Source: Cladocopium goreaui (taxonomy: Eukaryota > Sar > Dinophyceae > Suessiales > Symbiodiniaceae). Taken from it: DNA of 64,000 bases. Position numbers and translations under genes: made by a program. Position 1 is the first letter of the stretch. The number at the start of each line of letters is the position of its first letter. The notes below the pieces were generated by a model. It did no database searches. It was not told the origin of the DNA and worked only from the letters and a program-made list of their open reading frames with translations. Shown piece by piece: positions 56,968 to 64,000 of this stretch. The stretch covers positions 407,501-471,500 of the forward strand of contig CAMXCT020001513.1 of assembly GCA_947184155.2 (NCBI GenBank), given 5' to 3'.

Positions 56968-58312
56968 TAAATCATGGGGGAAAATCAGCGGAATATGTTC
57001 ATCATCTGTGTGAATATGAATTCATCTTTGAAGCACAAGTGAAAAAGTGATGTCTAACAAACCGAAAACATATTAATAATTATTGCAGATAATGAAGAAT
57101 CGGCCACAAACAGCACTGCCCTCAACTATGTGAGCTAATGACCTCAACTATGTGAGCTATTGACGACATTCATCAGCGCCGGAATGTTGAAACCTTCTGA
57201 TTTTTTTCAACAGGTACGGGTATCAACAAGGAAGCTTAAAGCATCTTAAAGCCCCAGCAACAAAATCAAAAGCCATCCGAAGTATGAGTCAAAGCTTGCA
57301 AAGGGGCGTACCATGGGCATTGAAAAACATTAGAAAGCACTAAAATTAGCCTACCCACAGGCTTGCGACCCACACTGTCCTACACTCATACTTGGATTTT
57401 CTTAAACCCAAACAAACAACTCACGTTCATATTCCAAATACATGTTTGCAGAAATGGTTGATTTACTGAGAATGAATCTTCAGATAACCAAATTGTCTAA
57501 GATGCTCCCTGCGCCTTTAATCATTTGTCCCATGAAACATGCCCCTATCCAGTCCCATGAAATACTGGATGGTTAATAGGTATCTGCTGACTATGGGTTA
57601 TCATAATCCCCGATTAAGTACAGTCTAGGAACCAATCAACCATCACGTATCAACTACATCCCCATATGTTTGATGGTTAAAACCGCTAGATCACCTGTAT
57701 CCCCTTGTAAATGATAGTTAAATCCCACTACTCCCCTTGGAATTCCATTCTCGCTCCGCAGTCGCCTGGCCCATGCCAGATGGCAGCCAGCGCCTTGCAG
57801 GATGCAATGGATGCAACCCTTAAAAAAATGCCAACAAGTTGAAAACCTGGAAAGGATGGAGAAACATCATCTATCATCATCGAATTCACATCCTGGTTTG
57901 ATATGTTTTGTTTTTTTTGGCGCTGGGGCGGGGGCGGAGGTATGTGTCAATATGCATGTCATTTTTCTTCACTAGATTATAACTTTTAATTTACAAGTTA
58001 CAACACCCATCTGCAACAAGACGCCATGGGAGATGGTACAACCATGGGATGTCACAAGTTCCTATAGAACCTCAGCTTCTCCTTCACAAACAACACATGA
58101 ATTTAACTGAACATGGAATATCCCAATCCAACTGGTTTCTCATCAATTTCCGCATTCAATGGCCAATGTTCAGACGTGGAACGTGGGGCTCCTGTAAACG
58201 AAATAGCTAAGTTGGTGAACATAACTGCAATTTCACTATGGTTCTAATGATGCTTAACACTATAGCTACTATAGCTATATCTGGGGTGTATAAACCAACT
58301 TATACCCTCTGG

Positions 58313-58408
58313 TAAACTAACATAACTATGGAAAATCACCATTTTCAATGGGTAAATCCACTATAAATGGTCATTTTCAATAGCTTTTTGTATGTTTACC
58401 AGAGGGTA
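58313..58408. mobile_element. Family A MITE-like element
   Basis: TACCCTCTGGTAAACTAACA to GTATGTTTACCAGAGGGTA. A degenerate E/F-type element (58190-58310) lies directly to the left. Confidence 0.88.
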
Positions 58409-58691
58409 ACTGGGTGGCCCATGCCTCTCACTCAGGAGCCATCCAGCTCACCATAGACCCGACCGCTCGGCTCTTACGGTGCTGTGACAGCTGGGCTGGG
58501 CTGGTTGTCTTTAGTGATCTTAGTGGGTCTTAGGTACATTTGTACATGGAAACTTTCTATGTGAATCGGAGATGCTGGGAAAATCCATGGGAAAATCCAT
58601 GGAAAATCGCGATGTGTATGCGATGTGTCAATGACCGAAAAATCAACCAACAAAAAGGCGACCGAAACAAGCAAACCTACATGTTATTGAG

Positions 58692-58850
58692 CCGGAATTG
58701 GGCGCAAACGCAGCAATTTGCGCAGTCGGAGCAAAAAGCAATGAGCAGTTGGACGTTGCAGGATGTCAACAAGTTATGAGTGCCCGCAGTGGAAGGTTTG
58801 AAGCAGCAATTTGCAACAAACATGTTGCACCCTCCAGTAAACTCACATAG
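58692..58850 (+). CDS. Exon with strong coding signature, 52 codons plus stop
   Basis: Plus: GTTATTGAG is followed by PELGANAAICAVGAKSNEQL, then DVAGCQQVMSARSGRFEAAI, to TAG at 58848-58850. About 71 percent of codons start with a purine and 42 percent with G, the best values seen for a frame of this length here. A second plus frame (MLLSRNWAQTQQFAQSEQKA) overlaps it with lower scores. Product unknown. Confidence 0.52.
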   Translation, partial: PELGANAAICAVGAKSNEQLDVAGCQQVMSARSGRFEAAICNKHVAPSSKLT

Positions 58851-59424
58851 ATCTGCAACATCCACCATAGAAAGTAAACCCCAGATCTTCATCATTCGTC
58901 CCTAGGAATCCACATAACTATTGGACATGGCCCAGTCGAAATAGTGAGTTTTCCCATTAATAGCATGGTGGTGATGTTCTTTCCATAGTTTTCTGTGGCT
59001 GTTTACCAATTTTGGGGTAGTTGCCCCAATCGAATAATCACCATAATTCACCATAATTCTGGCACTTGCTGTCACCAAATCTTTGTGACACAAGCACATT
59101 TATTCAAGTTTATGAAGAGTAAGGTCCCAACAGACCCATTGAGGCCTTATTTTTTATGCGCCACCGTCAACACCTACGAATGGGAATTGTTTAGCCCCTC
59201 CTGTTTAAGGACAAGGTATGGGGATACCCTTAAACTTCCAAATTCACGCGCACCATGGAGCATCTGGTCAATAGTGTGTCAAACATAGCCAAAATGAGTG
59301 CATTTTGCATGTTTTTCCCGTCCCCCTCAATATACTCTGGAGTAGCATAAACAAAATACTTTGAAAGTCGGTGAAGTAAGTGCCATATGTTCCATGAAAT
59401 ATCATTAAATTGTGAATCACTGTA

Positions 59425-59575
59425 ACAATCCCATTAAATCCCATTAAATCACCATCAACAACCCATAAAACCCGATGAAATCCCATTAAATCACTACCAA
59501 CAAAAACGTAAAAGCCCATGAAATCCCATTAAAAGAACCCATGAAACCCATAGAACCCATAGAAAATCCCACTTC
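59425..59575. repeat. CCCATTAAATC-type minisatellite
   Basis: Imperfect repeats of ATCCCATTAAATC and CCCATGAAATCCC. A plus frame from 59541 continues to a stop at 59744 through a separate GC-richer end (GSRVKTLDELRLTKLVRHII) that might be an exon. Confidence 0.7.
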
Positions 59576-60233
59576 AAAAACGCCACTGAAACCCCCGGTG
59601 ATTCCTCCCAAAAAAGTCCCTAATCAAATCCCACATCCGATCCACCAGACATCACCAGTAATCCCAGGTCCGCCTGGCAGCCGCGTCAAAACCTTGGACG
59701 AACTCAGACTGACAAAACTAGTTCGTCATATCATAAACAATTGAATTGGAGTTAGAAACCATAATTTTTGGTGATATGTTTTTAGAAGTTTGTGTATGTA
59801 TATTTACAATGTATAGTTGGAGAAGATGTTATATATTCAAAAACATGATTTCATATATACAAAACAAGTTGCAAGTATCTAAAAGTCATGTTATATTTAA
59901 AAGTCATGTTATAAGAGATGATGCATAATAAAAAAAAGTACTGTTATAAGACATGTTCATAAAGGTTATATCGGTTGCTTACAGAAAGTATTGGTCACAA
60001 TATTGGAGTTAATGGAAGATACTTACAGGGATATTCATGGGGATAACCAACTAGAATCAGACATGTTTTCAATTGGTCTCCTGTTGGTGTCAATTATCAA
60101 GTAATCACCAAAAGAACCAGTTCCTTTGAGCCCATGACGTACTGTGGATGGTTGCGAAATCCTGCACCAGTTGGTAACTATTGGGAACTATAAAACAATG
60201 TAAATAATGGGACTACACTGGGATACTCTCTGG

Positions 60234-60327
60234 TAATTTAACATAGCTATTGAAAATGGCCATTTATAGTGGATTTTCCCATCAAAAATGGTGATTTTCC
60301 ATAGTTACGTTAAATTACCAGAGGGTA
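60234..60327. mobile_element. Family A MITE-like element
   Basis: TACTCTCTGGTAATTTAACA to TAAATTACCAGAGGGTA. A GC-richer island (60330-60480) open on both strands follows directly. Confidence 0.87.
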
Positions 60328-60995
60328 AACCATCCATCAACTGGTGCAGGATTCTTCCATCCACTGTAGAAGAGCAGAACGCCTGATGTTTTGAAGACAG
60401 TTCGACTCTGCAACTCTGCCGCATGCCGCATGCTGCGGGCTCGGAGCACTGGATGTCTCTGGCAATTTCTAACATGGCAATGGAAACTACCGAAAAGGCC
60501 ATGGTTTTTATTGAGGAAAATAATCTACACATGGTGGGTTTTCATGGGTTTTCCCACATCTAAACGTATGGAGGGTATCTCAAGTGACTCGATTTGTCTA
60601 GGATCTTCCTCTACTTGGGGATGTTCATCTCTATTGCTACAAGATGCTACAAGTATGTTGGAGTATCCAGAATGCATTTTGAACAATCTGGGACTTTCAA
60701 GTTTCTGGATCAAACAATCATAAACTCTCTACAAAGAGACGTTCCAAACAATCACAGTTTGCAGAATCTAATGATATCTAATGCAACAATAACCAATGAT
60801 ACAATAGACATTAGCTACAATAAACCATGAATCTGGAACAATAAACCAAACAATCTAATAACACATTCAAAACTTTGACTCAATACTTATACATTTAATA
60901 CCATACCATGGCCATAACTTCAATCCCATCCCGCTTGTCCCCTGTTGGCTTGCTGGCCCCATTTGGAATTCGAAATCGATATATACCGTAGATAT

Positions 60996-61122
60996 CTGGT
61001 TGGTGGTTTTTCGCCACCCCTCTGCAAAAATGATGACGAATCCTCAGTTGGGATGATCAAATTCCCAATATATATGTATATATATATATGGAAAAGTAAA
61101 AGCCATGTTCCAGTCACCACCA
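60996..61122. mobile_element. Family B element joined to a family A right half
   Basis: CTGGTTGGTGGTTTTTCGCC with family core. Its right end (CAGTCACCACC) passes directly into a family A right half ending TGTTTACCAGAGGGTA near 61191. Confidence 0.72.
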
Positions 61123-61991
61123 TTTATAATTGATTTTCCCAGTAATAGCATGGTGATGTTCCATAGTTTTCTGTATGTTTACCAGAGGGTATACCGTATC
61201 TATTGATATTGGGGTATTGGGACAGCTTTCTGAGGTCGGACCATGATTTCTCGAGGTGAAATCTCAAAAATCCATGAGGAAAATGGGGGTCAACCGACCG
61301 TTGATCACCGCCAACCGACCAAGGGGCTACTGAGGGTCCGATTCAACAGCTGTGACGCCTGCGCGCAACAAAATAGACAACATCAGGGTGTCATGGGCAA
61401 TTAAAGTAAGACATGACAACAAAAACCACAAATAAACTGAAAACAACCCAACAAAAATAGCTATGAATCAGTGTTTATTCATCATGTTGCAAATCGTCCC
61501 AACAATGGCCTTAAAGCTCGCACCAATCACAACCATTGATGCATTCAACCCGGCGAAAATTGTCCAAGTCAATTAGGATCATAAATCATTTCAAGTAGAT
61601 ACAGTATATTAATGTATATTAATGTATACCAATGTGTACTAATGTATATCAATGTGTACAATTATTAATGTATATTAATGATGAGTATGGCTATCAATAC
61701 CTTTTTTTCAATTAAAAAAACAGGTTTTAGGGGATGAACAAATCCAGCTATAGCTTGGTGATCCCCTTGTGGAGATTGGAACCTAATGTGGAGATGATTT
61801 CCCCAAGTCCAGAAAAGCACTTATACCACGTGATTCACATGTTGAAATATTTTAGGATTGGAGATGACTTTCTCGGCCATACATGAATTCATTTACCTAA
61901 TATGAGACCCTTCCCCCCAAATCATGGTTTAGTATGGAGGATGGGATGGGATTCAGTGGAATTATTGAACGAAGGTTGCAACCACAACTCA

Positions 61992-62014
61992 TTTTAGCCA
62001 TTTTTGGCTCCAAC
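61992..62014 (+). other. Spliced-leader-like sequence, possible relic
   Basis: The bases TTTAGCCATTTTTGGCTCCAA resemble the dinoflagellate spliced leader core TAGCCATTTTGGCTCAAG, with one extra T and one extra C. The surroundings are AT-rich with no clear frame. Could be chance, since the core is partly palindromic. Confidence 0.2.
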
Positions 62015-62509
62015 ATATGGTGTTTAACCATTGAACTATGTGGATATAATTGAAAACTCATGGTTAGTTGTTGATGTATGTTCCAATTCAGTAGCTCATC
62101 TCGTCTACAAATAGCTGAACTATGTAAAAATTAACCACAAACATGATCCGTGGGGTGAACCACTGATGGTTGGTTGAATGATATGGCCAAAATAACCACT
62201 ATCACTATAATCAGTTCAGTTGTTTTTTTTGACTAACCACTAAACACGAATCATTGGCGGGTTAATGATAATTCAAAGTCATTGGCTGATCATATGTTAG
62301 TTAACCATGTAGATATATCATATACCCTATAGGACCCTATATATATATACACATGTATAATTACCATAGACCATATTCTATTACCGTATAGATGATTCTA
62401 GTTGATGATTGGCTGATCGCCAAAGAAATGTACTTCTACCATCCCACAGATCTTAACCATCAATTGTGGTTGCTGATGATAAGATAGTCAATATTTGAGT
62501 ATACCCGGC

Positions 62510-62615
62510 CTGGTAAACATACAAAAAGCCATTGAAAATGGCCATAGAAATAGTGAGTTTTACCATTAATAGCATGGTGGTTTTCCATTGTTATGTGGCT
62601 GTTTACCAGAGGGTA
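62510..62615. mobile_element. Family A MITE-like element
   Basis: CCTGGTAAACATACAAAAAG to GTGGCTGTTTACCAGAGGGTA. Subfamily with AATAGCATGGTGG, shared with 58930-59015. Confidence 0.82.
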
Positions 62616-62987
62616 ACATGGTCATTTTTAGTTCATGGGAATGGGAGAATGGGTTTTCAACCATATCCCCATAGGAACTATAATGATAGTTGAAAACCTA
62701 GCCTACATATAGAAGTTTCCTAAAATAGGGGTACAGTTCCCCAAATTATCCATTTCATTTTCGGATTTTCCATTACAAAGATTACAAACCATCCATTTTC
62801 GGGCATCCCCATTTATGGAAAGCGACCCAAAAATGGCCCATTAACTGTAGTTCTATTTCCCATAAACCCAAACGTTAACCAAGTTATAAGTCAACTTAGC
62901 TAACTATGGGGCACCACGGCACCACCTTACATGTCTTTTTGGCCAATGACACCCTTCAGCCCCATCCTTCCAGATCCTTCCAGTCAC

Positions 62988-63035
62988 CATTGCCTGCTTG
63001 CCGTAGCGGAGCACCGACCGGCCTTCACTGGAAGC
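62988..63035 (-). CDS. Exon-like island, minus favoured
   Basis: Minus: CTGCACCAG then G begins ASSEGRSVLRYGKQAM, and ATG/GTGACT follows; the frame stays open about 20 codons further. About 63 percent of codons start with a purine, 40 percent with G, and 65 percent end in G or C. A 72-codon plus frame (62906-63124) overlaps. Confidence 0.43.
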
Positions 63036-63175
63036 CTGGTGCAGTGAAGGGAAGCGTGACCGTGTTGGTTTCATGGGGATACCTGGTGGTTTCCCTATGG
63101 TTAATAGTGGTTAATAGTGGTTAATAGTGGTTAATAATGACAATCAATGATTATCAGTTGTGATTAATGGAGATT

Positions 63176-63280
63176 TACCCTCTGGTAAACGTACAAAAAG
63201 CTATGGAAAATCACAATCTCTGATAGGTAAATCATTTCTATGGGACATGTTCAATGGCTATGTTAAATGACCAGAGGGTA
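63176..63280. mobile_element. Family A MITE-like element
   Basis: TACCCTCTGGTAAACGTACA to GTTAAATGACCAGAGGGTA. A GGTTAATAGT short repeat (63098-63135) lies to its left. Confidence 0.87.
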
Positions 63281-63582
63281 AATAGCACTACAGATATATG
63301 GCCCAAAAATAGCAGTTGTTTGTCAGTAAGTCACCCCATGGTTCATGATAACCTCATCTATAAACATAAGAATAGCTATAACTAGTAAAGGGTCATAACT
63401 GTAGGGTTTTTAGTGACCAAAACATACTATATGGTATACATATACTATAGGTATACATAGATGGGGTTGCACCAACAAATAATGGTGTAGACTCAAAAAT
63501 GGAGGACTTGAAGATCAGCCCACATAGACATAGGCAGTTTTGACCAACAAAACAGCTCCTGAGAACGTTGAACCCCGAAATC

Positions 63583-63894
63583 CTACTGAAAAACCAGCTT
63601 TTCAGGTGGTGTTTGGAAGTCTAGTGAGACTTGAACATCTTGAACAAAGGAACGTATGATCTGAATCAAGTCTTGCCGGAAACAAAAGAAACAAACTCGA
63701 AATCCAAGCTCCCAAGCTAACCACAAGCACCACAGATCACCACAGCCAGTCGGCTTTTTAAGGCACCTTTTCCCAGCCAGCAATGCGCGACCTCGGAGCC
63801 ATGGCTTCGATTCATGAACCACGAATCCGATTCCGGCCCGAATCGGACCTGAAATCAGCTCTAAATCCCATTCGAATTCCACAGTTATGGCCAT
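63583..63894 (-). CDS. 103-codon open frame starting inside an element
   Basis: Minus frame from ATG (63894) to TAG (63585-63583). It contains SGPIRAGIGFVVHESKPWLR and a Trp/Cys/Leu-rich stretch, and ends FQTPPEKLVFQ. The ATG and first codons lie in the terminal repeat of the family D element at 63882. Purine bias is neutral and G first positions are about 34 percent. It may be one exon of a longer gene. Confidence 0.38.
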   Translation of the reverse strand: MAITVEFEWDLELISGPIRAGIGFVVHESKPWLRGRALLAGKRCLKKPTGCGDLWCLWLAWELGFRVCFFCFRQDLIQIIRSFVQDVQVSLDFQTPPEKLVFQ

Positions 63895-63982
63895 GGCTAT
63901 TAGTTATAACTGGTTATAAATGGGGTTATACCTTCTATAAATGGGGTTATAAGTACTTATAACTGGTAAAGGGCCAAAACTG
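63882..63982. mobile_element. Family D MITE-like element
   Basis: CAGTTATGGCCATGGCTATT to AAAGGGCCAAAACTG with the standard core. Confidence 0.85.
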
Positions 63983-64000
63983 CACATGTTTCTTCGTTGA

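Noticed and set aside
1-64000. tRNA, rRNA and organelle genes
   Set aside because: Scanned by eye for conserved rRNA blocks and tRNA arm motifs and found none I could defend. A covariance-model search would be decisive.

Overview
The window looks like nuclear DNA of a protist with very intron-dense genes, most likely a dinoflagellate or close relative. No bacterial gene structure, operon, rRNA or tRNA was recognised. The background is AT-rich. It is punctuated every few hundred bases by short islands (about 50-270 bp) of higher GC content that keep at least one reading frame open and are often flanked by AG (commonly AG then G) and by GT, GC or GA. These are read here as exons. The dinoflagellate guess rests on that splice context, on a degenerate match to the dinoflagellate spliced leader at 61992-62014, and on a 94-bp array that resembles, from memory only, sequences in Symbiodiniaceae genomes. 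No database was searched.

The spaces between islands are filled by at least seven families of short terminal-inverted-repeat elements (MITE-like, about 80-220 bp), with several dozen copies. Family A ends CCCTCTGGTAAAC (TA duplication). Family B ends CTGGTTGGTGGTTT. Family C ends CCCATAGGATCCATG (perfect 3-bp duplications). Family D ends CAGTTATGGCC (TA). Family E ends CAATGTGAGGCCCC (TA). Family F ends AAGGTGGTGCCCC. Family G ends TCTGGGTAAATTATAA. Several element ends carry a GT at one side and an AG at or just beyond the other. At three places, removing the element at those signals joins two islands in one open frame (51008-51222, 52756-52869, 39661-39755). The elements therefore look like introners, that is, transposons acting as introns. 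This is the main result.

Layout: 0-3.5 kb has minus-strand exons with a gene end at 70. 5.6-13 kb has a run of islands that mostly read best on plus. 10.98-11.5 kb is a 131-bp tandem array. 14-18.3 kb has mixed islands. 18.3-23.1 kb is gene-poor and holds a GTT/GTA microsatellite and the 94-bp array. 23-38 kb is island-rich on both strands. 33.85-34.3 kb is AT microsatellite and 38.37-38.66 kb a polypyrimidine tract. 39.5-46.1 kb has plus-strand models. 48-55.4 kb has minus-strand genes, including a small complete two-exon gene. 56-64 kb has islands on both strands. Stretches not listed are AT-rich sequence, partial elements or microsatellites in which I see no gene.

Limits: islands are short, and often two or three frames, sometimes on both strands, are open. 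Strand was chosen by purine and G excess at codon position 1, GC at position 3, splice context and frame continuity across joins. Where these do not decide, strand is given as '.'. No product could be assigned to any gene, so gene symbols are empty.
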